Part shown: positions 1 to 13,138 of the stretch, in pieces
How positions within the stretch are numbered: the first letter of the stretch is position 1
How the letters are laid out: the number at the start of each line of letters is the position of its first letter
NCBI GenBank assembly: GCA_914767715.1
Contig: OU612066.1
Span: forward strand, 33,952,283 to 34,016,282
From: Membranipora membranacea
Lineage: Eukaryota > Bryozoa > Gymnolaemata > Cheilostomatida > Membraniporidae
Direction of reading: 5' to 3'
Length of the DNA: 64,000 nt
Notes under the pieces: generated by a model
Databases searched by the model: none
Told to the model about the DNA's origin: nothing
The model's input: only the letters and a program-made list of their open reading frames with translations
Translations under genes and position numbers: made by a program

Positions 1-398
1 AGCTGCTATTTAAATAACTGAAACCTGCCAGTGTAAAAACATCAAAGACATTTCTGGACAGCAAAAATAAAATTTATGACCTGCGTAATGGCAATCATTT
101 GAGGAACACGGACTGTCCAAATATGATAATTCAATAACTGATCGCCTACCTCAAACATTCCATTAAATATCTCAAACTTTTAAGGTGATTTAAGGAATTC
201 AAATTACAAAATCACAACAAAGCTTAATTCACCTGTGCAGAAGACTTATGCTGAAAGCATGCTGGAATGCAGAGTTGTAGTCTAGTTCCTCTATAATTGG
301 CTGCAGCTGGCTATAGCATTTTGATTAGTCGTGAATATTGTCACCATATTTGCGTTGATCGCCAATTTAATAAATAATTGCGATAATTTTTCGGTCAG

Positions 399-3300
399 GT
401 TTGGAGATGGCGGACACATACAGCAAACACAGCCTAGATAAGGAGATATATAAGAATAAGATGGTGCTTAGTCGGTGGAGGTAACTCGGCTTTTGAAGTC
501 TGAGATCATTTATCAGGAGCGGCTGCCATTGTTCAAATTGCCTTCAACAAGAGAATACAGTTCGCCTGGGATACTCATTATGTTGGCAAGTGAATAACTT
601 TGATTCTTAATTAGATCAATGTGTTATATGCCATTGCGTTTTTAAAATGAACTGCAGATGGGTGTTGCACCTCGGAATTCACACAATTTGTAGATGAACT
701 CAAGACTAACTTCACAAGCTATTTTCTCATTGTACCATCAAAACTATTCTCACGACAACAATATCACAGAGTAAGGATATATCCTTACTCTGTGACAACA
801 TCTTCAAAAGACTTAATTGATGTTATGTCATAAGATGTCATGTGATTTGCAGTAGCCATCAAAGCAAGAAAACAGGCGATGATAATTCCCCCAGTACTGA
901 CTCATTTTGAAGAAATAAGGCCTGAATCACTTGACTCGCTGCTAATATTTCAGATCCACACCGATTCATTATAATGCAAGAGATAAATACCCAGTAGGAC
1001 GTGTAAATTATATCATCTTTTGCCATCTTTAACCTATTTTATTGACCATAAACACACAATGTCTATAAAAAAGTCATGGCCACTTGATTGTTGACTATGT
1101 AATGTGTTGGTATCCAAGAAACAGATGGTAATCTGCTGGAATAAAACATTTAATTCATAAAAACATGTGTAGTATTACTCATATATAGGTACCACTGTAT
1201 GCTATCAGAATGAAAACAATAGGTTTGGTTGAACCCATCTTACAAATCTGACACCGTTCAGCGGTAATTTTATCTCTTACTTACATACATTATCTCTTTA
1301 TTATCTCATGATTGTCAAAGCATACATCTATAACAGTGAACATATTCTGGTCAAGAAAGAATGATTATTTTTATAAATTTTACTACTTTGGGTTTTGCTG
1401 TCGTAAATTTTGATCTATTGCCCTATACTTACTTACATTAAGTTTTGTTTTGTATTGCAGGTGATTTGAGAGCGGTGAATAACAACATCATTGACATGTA
1501 CCATCTGAAGTCTTTACACTCTACTATTGGTAGTCATGTTGTAAAAATTGTGAAGAACGAAGCTGGAAAGTTTGTGGTAACTTTCAAAGATCTGAACACA
1601 CACTGGGATGTTCCAGGCTATCTCTACTTTGATTTGGAGTATGATCATGTCATCAGCTGTATGGGATGGAAATATGTGAAACCTGAAATATTTGATGACA
1701 CTATCGGAATAGGTAAGAGCTCGTAAATAAGCACTTCCATATCCTGACATGTCTTTCAAGCCAGGATAGTGATAAAGAGTCTTAAATATCGAAATAGGTG
1801 TTGAGGACTTACTCAGCGCCAATATGTATTTTGATATAACGTCCGCCCTTCCAGGTTGTGATCAATTGATTCATGGCCATTCTGGAACAAAATTTATGTT
1901 TTACCTGGCAGACATCCAATTCATAAACATAAACAGCATTGCAAGGATAAAAATTTACAGAGCTGTCCTGTCACAAAAGTCATCAATGTCATCTTTATAT
2001 CCTTTGGGTGACACATTTGTAGAGACTATGAGGAATGATAGATATCCTTCGCTGAGTGAATGCTGGGAGACAGACACAGAGAACCTGTTCTATATCGGAG
2101 CAGCGATGGTCGCCAAAGACAAGCAGTCAGCTTCCAGTTTCATTCATGGATTCAGATACAACATCAGAACTCTACACAACATACTTGAGAATAGGTTCTT
2201 CTCTACTTCTCTACCGCATCAAACAATCACCGACAGACAACTCCAAACTATAGCCGATAAAGTTATTGGTGAGTTTTCAACATTCAATAGTTATGCTGAG
2301 ATTTTGAAACTTGAAAATAATTTTGGCACAATACTAGTCACTCTGATTGACTTTGTTTCAGGAAAATATGAGATATGACGTAAATTTTATAACACTGAAT
2401 ATCTTTGTAGGTCGCTCATCAATCAGTGACTCTCTGTATCAGATGAATGGATTTATGTGTGATGTCATGGTCTGTGATGATGTAGGTAGCACTACATACT
2501 ACACTGATCTACCAAGAAATTATGTGATGGAGAGAAAAGAGTTCAGAAACGCCAAACATGTATTCATTTTCCACCTCTCATATGGATTTGACAAGTAAGT
2601 CAGACACAAGGCTACTTTTTCTACAATTTCAAGAAAGATCAGGATGAACATTTGGCAGTTAAAAACCACTTGAATATTTTTGAAATCCAGAGGATATTTA
2701 AGCTGTAATCCTACTTCCAGCGTTGTAAATGACTAGCCCATTCATCAGGTATAGGTGGTTGAAATTTCATGAGTCTGCTTGATAGTACAGGTTTGGAGCC
2801 ACAGCTAAGCCAGTTGATAACGTACATGCTTCAGATTTCTCTAGTAATAGATGGGCCTCATTCCTACATCCTTATATTGAGTACCACAGCTTTGGTGAAT
2901 ACATCGACCTGATGGAACTTCAGGAAGCTTTAATAGTCAGGTTTGATGCTTGGACATGCAGCAAGTTCCCACAATGGCCTCTCACTGCCAATGAAAACTA
3001 CATCAAACACTATGTTAATGAGAAGGTTAGTTTTCATTCAGAATTCAACATTAGCCCAGCATTACTATTTGGTTATTTATCGCAAATCGATTAATTTCGC
3101 ACCGACAGCCTACTTAGCCTGTCTTGACAAGCTTAATCTGGTGGGGTACTGAGCAAAGCTTGTCAGGGCTGTTTTATCATTAAACATGGGAAGATAATTC
3201 CTGCAAGTTTGCCCAGCATATTCAGTTAGTCAATAATGTATTGCCGAGTCTGGTCCAGGGATGGCATAGATACACTGATATTCAATACAGAATGAGTGGA

Positions 3301-3744
3301 CGCTGTTTTTAGACAAGTATTATGAGGGAAGGGTTGTTTGAATTCTTAGCACAGATACTTGAACTTGAACAATACATAACTATTTCCGATTCTTTTCTAC
3401 AGATGAACTGTTCCAAAGAGACATTCAACTTGGTGCCACTACCAGAACACATCATCAAACAGATATTTGTCCCTTTGACCGAAGAAGAGATGAAACGACT
3501 CCCTCCTCTATGGAAAAAATCAGAGTGTAAACCATCACAAGAACTTCTACCTCGTCACCCTGTATCTGAACAACAAAGAGTACTCGAACCTACAAGAGAA
3601 GACATCATGGCCTCAGTTCTGGCTATTAGTGAAAATGACAATAGCGGGGGTCTTCCCACTCCACCCCTCTCCCCTCAAACAAAGCGAATAGAGCAACCAT
3701 TCGAAAGTGGTAATCTGAGCTCCACGAGAAATAAGCATCATTAG
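399..3744 (+). CDS. FOXRED2: FOXRED2-like FAD-dependent oxidoreductase, 3' exons (partial; first visible exon disabled)
   Basis: FOXRED2 (ERFAD) is an ER-lumen FAD/NADPH flavoprotein of ER-associated degradation; identity is from family knowledge. Exons seen: 399-585, 1461-1712, 2023-2268, 2411-2594, 2791-3025 and 3403-3744. They join in phase, giving HYVG/DLRAVNN, then DHVISCMGWKYV, SASSFIHGFRY and a Pro-rich C terminus. The 586 donor is GC type (gcaagt); the other donors are GT. The first exon has the Rossmann motif GGGNSAFE, but two bases are missing around 470 and an in-frame TGA lies at 501-503. The remaining exons are open. The protein ends RNKHH, with no KDEL/KEEL-like ER-retention signal. 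An AATAAA lies at 4093. Upstream exons are outside the window. It may be a recent pseudogene, a gene with an assembly error, or one that skips this exon. Confidence 0.82.
764..795. repeat. 32-bp perfect palindrome in FOXRED2 intron, made of two abutted transposon ends
   Basis: Each half begins tcacagagtaaggata, the same terminal sequence as the inverted-repeat element at 42261-42953. Only the two ends remain, with no interior, which looks like an internally deleted copy or an excision remnant. Confidence 0.75.
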
Positions 3745-6700
3745 GAGAACATATTTTCCATTTCCATGTCATACAGTATGATTTCTCCCACTAATATCCA
3801 ACTGCTTGTCCCGACTTCAATGAATGTGCGGTGAATATGTAAAATTAAATGAATTAAGCTGTAAAAAAATCAAACAAACTTGTGATGTGATAAAACGCCG
3901 ACTACACTTTATTGGTTGGTTAAATCTATTACAAGCACAGTTTTTAAGACACGCTTTGTTAAGCCAAGCAAAGCCAAACAACGTTTAGATGTTCTGTATT
4001 ATTTTATTTCTTTATTTATTTCACGCTTTGTCATTATTTATATTTGTATTTTTTATACTAAGGTATTACATGATTAATGATGGGAGGGCGGTAATAAATA
4101 AACCATATGATGAAATTCTTACTCATACTGAATTATAACAAAATACACAATTTTGATAAATTTTAAAACGTCCATATCAGCTGTATTCACATCTAACAGC
4201 TGTCTAGGATACAAATAGAATAAAGCTACACATAAACCCTACCACATGGCATGGGTGAAATAAAATGCCGTCTGAGGATAATTGGCAGGAAGGAGTCTCG
4301 ATGACATTAACCAATAATTTGTAGTCATGCGCTATTTGAGTGAAAGAGGTGCGTAACAAAGGGGATAGTTACCCGAACTAACGTCTGTTGAGAGTCTGGA
4401 AAAATCTCCCCATCAGCTATTGTGTTTATGAGTCTACCAACTTACAATACACCCGCAAGACTAGGGTCTCATGATTATCATAACAAACTTGTCCTATTCA
4501 ATCCAAAGCAGCCTTAAGATATGTAGAACCCTTGATCTCCTGCAGGTCCTCACATCATAGACTAATGTATTCAACGTTTGGATTTACTTTGCCTCCAAAC
4601 ATAATATAATTACCATTATAGGACCACACATCACTCAACATAAGAAAACAAATACTTGAGAATAGACCTAATCCCCTGGGGTTGTGTAACCATAATGATC
4701 TAGTAGATCTGACCAATGGGATTAACTCATTCTTATTCTGTAGACAGAAGAATGGGGTAATTTTAAATTGGTGGTAAAGGCTAACACCTACATTCTACTC
4801 TCTCTGCCCATTGTCTTAACATTGACCAGAATTCAAGGATATTACAAATCTGCTTTGACGCATGGTTCTGCTGGCAGGTGTTACGTTTAAGATAATTGAT
4901 GCTGGCTCCAATTTAATTGTTCGCATATTTTGATGGCTCAAATTTTCTTAACAATCAAAACTCGTCACGTTGGAGCAAGAGTTCCGAGAAAGAAAATGAA
5001 CCATGGGAAATTTATCTCATCTGCCAGTACTTATAATTTTGTTTGTTCTTTTTTCAAAATTTGCAGTTTTACGCCCTCAATTATAGAATGGTCAAATCTG
5101 ATCAACCTACCCGTTATTTGTTTCTTACTATTCAAATCCATAGAAGTATTTAGATCAAGTGTGAAGTTCCAGAATGTTGTGAGGGTCATCACACAAGACA
5201 GATCTGTAACAGCCTGTTACATATATGTACAGTAATTCTTAAATCCTCAGAAGTGTGTCAAAACTTGCCAATTACTCACACAAATAGTGAGTTTATTGAT
5301 GGTCTAGGGAGTAGGGAGTAGGGATGACACTGAAAAACACAGACTCAATTACTATCAGGAGGTACCCATCAATAATCATATCAATAATCGACAACAGAGA
5401 TTAGGAATTATCCCCATCGCAGCCTCTACTCTCCTTGTGATTATAACTCTGAAGGCTTCACTTGATTGCTTCTGACTGCATACTGATAGCATTTCTAATT
5501 TGAGACAAATTCTTAGGTGATATAAGACTGCTTTGAACTTTTATATCAGTATTATCTTTCTGAAATTCAGTATTATCTCTATTTATTTATAAGATACACT
5601 TGAACATAGTGAACAAAGTGAAATTCTGTAAACCTTCAAACACTGTCTACATACTCCACAATTGTTTTTCAATACGGAGAACTTGAACCACTTTTAGATA
5701 TTTGGGTTAAAAAGAGATTATACATAATATTTTGTTTTCCCCCGATTCAATTCCCTAAGATAATATTTTGCAAAAACAACTTTTTTTGGTTAGATCCAGT
5801 GCGTTTTCAGTATTTACATAATCCGTCACTTACGTAATGGGTTATTCTAAGCAGCTGCTTAGAGATCACTAATTACATGGATTTATTATTTTTAATCTGG
5901 ATCAGTTTTATAAGGAGCTTTGCTGAGGCAATAAAATGAGATTATACAATTTTACTAGTATTGATATTTTGCAACTAAGATGTAATCTGTTTTAATAAGG
6001 TAGACAATAGAAAATTTCTTATGCAGTTGTCACCTACCATTTTTTTGTATCTTTAAAATATTAGTTAGCCAATGTGTTGGCTCGACTGGCTTTTCCATCC
6101 AACAGCCAACTGAATAATACTTGTTCCCCTACACAGAGTATTAATCCAAGTGTATTGTATTCATGTTAAAAAAGAACAAACATAGTTGCTTTGCTTCTCG
6201 AGTTTATCGTTCAAGGGAGTTAGGGAGAAGAGCTTTATGGTAAAACAATAGCAAATGTATCTTAGGAGTCGCCCTCTTTGTGAACATGGCAAGATAACCC
6301 TTGAAATAAGTTATGTATGTCAGATAGTCTATATACAATGGATAACAGTCATATTAAACTCCTTAACTCAATTTGCCACTCAGAGGTACCCTACAGCAAT
6401 ACTTGAAAGAAGCTTTAAGAAATATCTCAATAGAAAGATTCCCATAGAAATACCATCATTGTCGAAACAGATACTATCTGATAAGTTACTGACAGGAATC
6501 GTTCAATCTAGCTTTGCCCCTAAGCGATGACATGATTTATTTTTATATTATCTTGAGATAAAAAGCACAGACTATCCTTTAATGATTGCCTGGTGTAATT
6601 AATTGGGTTGGAAGAGATAATTGTATTTGCTTGAAATTCTTCGGTCGTCGACTCCATGATTCCTAGAAATTTTGGGCGTCAGTTCAAAATGGTTTCTTAT

Positions 6701-8457
6701 TGATGACGGTGTGCATGTTGACTGGATCAACACTCTATAAGGTTTTAGATAAATTTAAACAAAGAATCTAATACTGCTATCTTGCAGAACTCCAAAAGAA
6801 CATTTGATTTCCGCACTATGGGAATAGGTCACTGTAGTAAATCCATCATCGCCCAAAATAAATTCTTTGACCATAAAATGACAACTCTGACATCCTAACT
6901 AGGAATCCTTTTGATAATAATTATAACTTATTATGCAACATTGATCTAATTCGTTAGAATGATGGATAGAAGCCAAAACGTGGCATCTACTAAATGTTTA
7001 AAATAGGTTCTAGTACTGATTGACAAACAATTATCTAAATTCTTTAGCTGTTACCCATATGTACATACCTGAATCTTGAATATAGAAACAGCAGAGAGGG
7101 TGGCTGCTGCCAAAGAGAAACCATAAACCATGACGACAGTGCATTACAGTATTGAATTTTCATCTGCCAGGAATGAACAACCAATAATAAATACCCAGAC
7201 ACTCTGACCAGGTAGCCAACAAACCACAACATCATCCTGTAATGAAATACCTCATTAGAGCTCAGAATCTAACACAAATCATTACATTCACCAGCTTACA
7301 TTTTGTAACAACCTAAATGATTTTCAGTAAAAAAAATTCTAAAACCAAATCTAATGACCAAATAGCCCAGGTTCCCAGACAAACCACACAGGTGGATACA
7401 TCTGACGCCATTGATATTGTGGTCTTATTAAGTCTGAGCTTAAATTCTCCAGATTCACTTGACTTTGATTAGAAGTTCAATCCAGTGAAAGATAATCACT
7501 TCTCATCCAGAACCTTTTTAATTCCATTTGTAAAATTTTACCAAAAATTAATACGGCAAGATCGAAAACTCTGTACATGTCGATTAATTGATCAATGGAC
7601 TATGAAAGAACTTGGCAAACCAACGCTAACTGCCTGACTATCATTTGCAAGATCATAAGCTTGGCAAACAGGATGGTGCTGGACTTCAATTTGTCGCAAA
7701 AAGTTGAACCATGTGCCTGTCTCTTATAATAAGAAGTAGAAGATTGGTCCAAAACTAGCTCTGTCATACAATAATATGATAGCTATGCAGGCTCTACCCA
7801 TGTTAAGATGTTCAGAATAATTGTAGAGACATTCATTCTAATGTTTTGGTCATACTGAAGATAGATGATCATTCCTCCTAAGCATTCACATAAGAGAAAA
7901 ATTCCACAAAATAAAGAGGCCAATCCCTAAACACAAGTTCCTGAAAACCTCTCTGAACTCAGCTCAATGATTAACTTTTGAATTAAAACTTCATTGAGCT
8001 CGTTTGCCTTGGTTGATAGTTGGTAGTAACTGTTAGTGATAAAAATCATGCAATGCAACAAAAATCAACCCGGACAACGTTTGGGCACTTGAACTACCAT
8101 TGTGGTAATCATCCCAACTCTAAAAACTTGATATATAAAAACTTAGAACCTAAAGTAGCAGTCTTATTTTGGCGTATAAGTCGCAGCTTAGAGCTAGAAA
8201 TAATTATTCTGTTGAAAAAATATTAAAACTAAAACTTGTATTAGTTAAGTCAATGGTATTCTGGCATGCTTATTGACAATTCAAATCCTTACAAAGGAAA
8301 AACGCCTCAGGAAAAAATGGTTTTAAACTCTTGTTACCAAATCGGAGAGCTAAACTATCCTTGTCAGGTCATCATGTGTTGACCTACTCGTCATACAAGC
8401 GAGAATTTTGCAAAAAAATAAATATAAAAAAGAGTGGAAAATAAATAATTTGAAAAA
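3745..8457. other. Non-coding stretch downstream of the FOXRED2-like gene
   Basis: The first roughly 350 bases are the probable 3' UTR, with AATAAA at 4093-4098. Beyond that the DNA is AT-rich with only short ORFs (up to 101 codons) that show no recognisable domain, no splice-bounded extension and no similarity to other parts of the window. No RNA gene was recognised. Confidence 0.6.
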
Positions 8458-8544
8458 TCAATGTCGAGTGGACATCATAGAATCTGCAACTGAAAGTTGT
8501 TCAAGCCGCTTCGTTTGAGGGGAGAAGGGAGGTGTTGGAAGACC

Positions 8545-10464
8545 CTTCTGCTTCTGCTTTTTAATTGTAGTCGACTGGGTCCTTATAACAATATTCTGTA
8601 GCGAGATTTGTCTGTAGATAATGTCCAGTCGTTATAGATATCAGTGTAGCGATAGCAGAATTTGGCAGATTGCTGTGGTTGTGGCTGAAGTGCGTTGACA
8701 CCGTCTCGCATCCAACCGGATTTCAGTCCCGGCGTTCCTAATGATTTGGGTTCACTTGGGTAGAGATTAGCACATGTGAATGAGGTGATGCAATAACAGT
8801 GCTAACATGGACAGACAAGGGATGATCAAGAAAACAATATTGACAGTAGAGATGTGGTGGATGAGTGCTACCCACTGCGTATTTTATCAACCTCATTTAC
8901 GAGGATGATCAATATCATTAACTATCATTAATCAGGCTGAGCCAGTGAAGATGGAATGCGTACAAGAGAAGGGCAACACAGGGTACAACAAGCTGTGGCG
9001 GTGTGCCGACAAGCTTTCAGGCCATGATGATGGGGGTTATTTTACCACCACCAAGGCTCGATCAGCATAACTTTGTGTGATGTGTTAGGCAGGATTGAGG
9101 CGTATGTGATGTTTAAAGAATATCAATTAAATAACAATAAACGAAGTAGCGACTGCCTGGCCAAGACGATGGAGTGTAATTAACCACCATCAGAGCTTCC
9201 ACAGTTAAATTTCGCGAATAAGTTGTTGAGATTACTGTTTGGAGAGGGGGGGGGGTCCTGTAAAGAAAGATAGGAAAAGCAAGATAATAATAAACGTAGA
9301 AACGACTGTCTGGTCAAGACGATGGAGTGTAATTAACCACCATCAGAGCTTCCACAGTTAAATTTCGCGAATTAATTGTTGAGATTACTGTTTGGAGAGG
9401 GGGGGGGGGGGGTCCTGTAAAGAAAGATAGGAAAAGCAAGATAATAATAATATACTTAGAAACGACTGCCTAGCCAAGACAATGGAGTGTAATTAACCAC
9501 CGTCAGGGCATCCACAGTTAAATTTTCATAGAATTTTTTGAGATTACTGTCGAGGGGGGGGGGGGTTGGTGTTCTGTAAAGAAAAACATTTAAAAGCATA
9601 ATGCACAAAGATAATGGAGTGAGTGTAATCACCATGAGGCACAGAATACACAATATTTCATGGGCTGTTTGACATAATTTGGAAGCAAAGGAAGGAAAGA
9701 GCCATTGTTCAAGCGAATGTGGGTATAGTGGTATATATGGTGTGCGTGATGTGATATTGTCAACTGAATCCAGTTGTTTGTCTATAAGGGGTCAGTAATT
9801 GTACACAGCGGTTTATATAAGATCACTACGCTAAATAAGTTATAACAGTAAATTGGGACTTGGCTCATGGCTAAATGCGATTTAATATTTTGTGTATTCT
9901 GTGTTGAAAGGAGAAGCACCTCACATCGGTATTGACTGTGTCCCTAATTCCTCCCATCCTAGTATCATGCACACATTGATTGAGAGTAAATCGCTGTGGG
10001 TCAACACTAGCTTTGTCTGACATTATCCTGCTGTACATACGTATGTCTGCTGACTCTCTCCTAAATTTAAGTGTTTGCCAATTTTCAAGCAGCATAGTAG
10101 CGGATATTCTATCATATTTAGGAATTTTATAACACCACCAAAAGGCTTTCCTAATAACAGCTTCAATAAGTTTGATCAGTATGTCTGTGTGGGGGGACCA
10201 CACGATTGTAGCATACTCTAAGATCGAACGACAATGTGATTTATAAGCAGTTATTCTGGTAAGTGTACGAGCTCTCTTTAGTGATCTCATTAGCATGTGA
10301 AGGGTGTCAGTGTTTTTACAGATTTTAATTCTGTGATTTTTAAAATTTAGTTTATGGTCAATATTAACACCAAGATATTTGACAGAGTCAACAGAATCTA
10401 ATTGGGTATTACTGATACAATAGTGACCCTCAGTATTGTCACTGCTACGTTTGGTAGGAATCAA
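8545..10464 (-). mobile_element. 5'-truncated LINE (Jockey superfamily) inserted in the FOXRED2 relict
   Basis: Minus-strand codons from 10464 to 9871 encode the C-terminal part of a non-LTR reverse transcriptase: the thumb-region motif VKYLGVNIDHKLNF, then a region with ARTLTRITAYKSHCRSILEYA and IVWSPHTD. There is no endonuclease or catalytic YADD segment, so only about the last 200 residues of ORF2 inserted. The remaining 1.3 kb would be 3' UTR and includes a tandem repeat with poly-G runs, although that may be a separate nested repeat. The first in-frame Met of the open frame is FOXRED2-derived, so the ORF is a chance fusion. Confidence 0.75.
9130..9605. repeat. Three tandem copies of a ~155-bp unit with poly-G tracts
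   Basis: The units are anchored by gactgcctggcc-like segments at 9151, 9304 and 9464 (spacing 153 and 160). Each contains ggagtgtaattaaccacc and a run of 9-13 G followed by tcctgtaaag or a close variant. Copy 3 is the most divergent. Confidence 0.8.
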
Positions 10465-10824
10465 GGCCATGATATCGCCTCTTGTAGGTTTGAGTATTCT
10501 TTGTTATATTGGTTCAGGGTGACAAGGTAGGAGTTCTTGGGAAGGCTTACACTCTGATTTCTCCCATAGAGGAGGTAGTCGTCTCATCTCTTCGTTGGTC
10601 AAAGGGACAAATATCTGTTTGATGAGGTGTTCGGGTAGAGGCATCAGGTTGAAGGTCTCATCTGTCCATTTCATCTACATAAGACGATACTTTCGAGTCA
10701 AACTTTAGTTTCAAAGGTGGCAAGAGAGAAACTTAGGTAAATAAAGAGAGGATAAATGAAATAGGGACATACATTTATGTAAAACCTTACTAATTTAGAC
10801 CTTTCACAAGCACAGTTCTAGTCC

Positions 10825-11250
10825 TACGTCTCAAAGAAAATTTGCAACTGGACCACAGGCTCTATAAGGATATGTCAAACGTAGTTAATGGAGCCTGGAG
10901 CCAAACCTTGACGAGAAAAAAAGTAATTATGATGAGTGTCAGGTCCGGAAAATTGGTTTTTGATAGGCTTGTTTTGAAATTTCTAGATTTTCTTGTCTCA
11001 AATTAAAATTAGCAATTGGACCACAGTCTCTTTAAGAGTATGTGAAATGTATTCAGGGAGCCTGTAATCAGACTTTGCATGAGAAAAAAAGAAGATTTCA
11101 TATATTATATATTATTATTATATTATTATTATATTATTATTATATTATTATAGATTTTATGCGTGTCAGGTTAGATAAATTGCTTTTTGATAGGCTTATT
11201 TTCATTTGCTTTAGATTTTTACGTATCCCAAATCAAATAGCGACATCCTA
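10825..11250. repeat. Degenerate tandem repeat (~165-200 bp unit) with an ATT microsatellite
   Basis: Segments starting near 10831 and 10996 share ctcaaa, gcaa(c/t)tggaccacag, a TATGT segment and tttttgatagg(c)tt. A partial third copy begins near 11222. A TTA/ATT microsatellite (about 11099-11152) lies inside copy 2. No coding capacity was recognised. Confidence 0.65.
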
Positions 11251-13138
11251 ATTTAATTCTGGTTATAAAAAATACTTGATATTTCTAAACTGCCGTGCAA
11301 TCTTATGGATAAAGAAGATCATAAATATATTCTTTCTAAGTGAACAACAGATGGTCAACAGATTAAGTACATCTCTGGTTTATCCCGGTTGATTCGATAA
11401 CATGGGTATTTCACATCTCTACAGAGCAAGAATCTATTTCAAACCGGTCAGCACCTTTGACTTTGCACATTATATCTAACTGCAATTCGATCGCAATGAG
11501 AGAACAGCTAGATAAGAATCCCCTTTGAGACACATGAAGCTATGTTCAGTTCAAATAAAGCAGAAGACCATAACTGAAATATCTACTGTGTAACCATTGT
11601 TGACACTGACTTACCAAAATCAATGCCTATCAACCTATATTACGCCTATGCTAGTTTATTGATGAGACCTTTTTGCTCGAGATATCTCCACACTCTGAAA
11701 TTCAGCATTTCAGAGCTAAAGATTGTAATGATCTCGATGAAATGTCAGACATAAATTGATATATTTTTTATTCAACTCTGCGCTGCTGCTTGCTTACTAC
11801 TTGCTTGCTTGCTGCTTGCTTTCCACCCAAGGTAATTCAACTGTTTGTCATTTTGTGGAAGATGGAAAGATGAAGACTATCCAGAAAAAAGTCTTTTGTG
11901 TGTCATATGCAGATTATTATCTGTTCATTCATTATCAAGTTCAAATTCTTTGCCTATGCTGACGTAAGTCCATAAATAGATTGGCGCCTAGTCCTGGTAT
12001 TTCCTGAAAATGCTGTCAAAAATGACTGAAGAAGAAAGTTTATAAGGAAAGGAGAAAAGGTTATCATTGGCTGTCATCTGGCATTCTTTTCAAGATGTCA
12101 GGCTAAATTTTGGAAGGATGACATGAATCAAAAGTGAATCAATCTCTATCTTCCCTCAGCCGCATTAGAAATAATAATTTGATTATATAAAACTATATAG
12201 GTTTTATTCTATATTCGTCCAATTTTCAAATGGCCCTGAAGTTTAAAGACCTGGATTAAATTAGAGAGATGTCTCCACCCTGTATCTGCTAATCAGTGCT
12301 GTCATTATTAAGCAACAAGTAGAGATTCCCATTACCTCAACACCCACGTTACTCATTTTGATTTCGGTGAATCAATATGGTTTCTGAAACTCCAAAATTT
12401 GCTCCTATGAATCGATCAATTGGTAATATTCACATGTTTCATTCCTCCATTTTAACATATTATAGTTTGTAATCGATATATATACTATGGATGAGGTTTA
12501 TAAAGGTGCAAAATACTGAACCCGGTGGTTAAGCTGTAACATATGGTCAGAATTTATGAACTATTCTCTTGCTTCGGTTATAAGCTGTCATCTCTATACG
12601 ACTCGAAGAAGTGTTAGCCACAATCTGTACTATGTTAATGAGAATAGTGATCATACAAGAAAAAATTCCAAGACAAGAACTTGCATTTGGGTTCCAAAAT
12701 GGAAGCAATAACATTAAATAACAATTTCGACATGGATCAATCTGTTTCGATAATGGTAATTATATTTTGTTAGCTGTTAGATGCTGCAAAAATCACCAAA
12801 TTTAAATTCTAGTATAGGTTTACAAATATTTTTTTATTTATGGATGGTCTGTAAAAAATAGTGGTTTAGATGTTGATAATATATTCTATTTCCTCAAACA
12901 ATAAACAATCAATCATCATGATAATCAAGAAAGCACATCAACTATCCGAAGCAAATAATGTACCTACTATAATGAAAATGTGTCAGAATGCATCACTGGC
13001 CTGATTTCGAACACCATTTTGTCCAAGTTATTTGCACACCAGGTGATATTATTGAGATTAAAAGCCTCAATTAATTATCATGGAGCTTTACTGAATTCAC
13101 TGATCATGAATTTGCCTGGATGGCAGCAGTAGTTAAAG
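11251..13138. other. Non-coding stretch, nothing recognised
   Basis: AT-rich sequence. The longest ORF is 68 codons, at 11756-11962, and has no recognisable domain or splice context. I looked here on the minus strand for the missing FOXRED2 exons and did not find them. Confidence 0.5.

Larger units (their letters stand above)
8458..10672 (-). pseudogene. Relict last exon of a second FOXRED2-like gene, split by a LINE
   Basis: On the minus strand, 10672-10465 aligns with the start of the last exon of the gene at 3403-3744: ETFNLMPLPEHLIKQIFVP, then PPLWEKSECKPSQELLP. It has the same position for the acceptor AG (tatgtag before ATGAAATGG). An in-frame TAA interrupts it just after the HPEPI segment. 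Homology resumes at 8544-8458 with GLPTPPFSPQTKRLEQ and ends in STRH-stop. The 1.9 kb between is a LINE insertion. I could not find the preceding exons in order on this strand, so this is a gene remnant. It runs opposite to the main FOXRED2-like gene. Confidence 0.8.

Noticed and set aside
501-503. TGA read as selenocysteine in the FOXRED2-like exon
   Set aside because: A two-base deletion precedes it in the same exon, and no SECIS-like element was recognised in the 3' region; decay or error is simpler.
4930-5235. 101-codon ORF
   Set aside because: No domain, no splice context, biased AT-rich composition like the surrounding non-coding DNA.
6255-6530. 91-codon ORF with a basic C terminus
   Set aside because: No recognisable family and no supporting exon structure; length is compatible with chance.
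9871-10470. 199-codon protein-coding gene
   Set aside because: It is the C-terminal end of a LINE reverse transcriptase; its first Met comes from the interrupted FOXRED2 exon.
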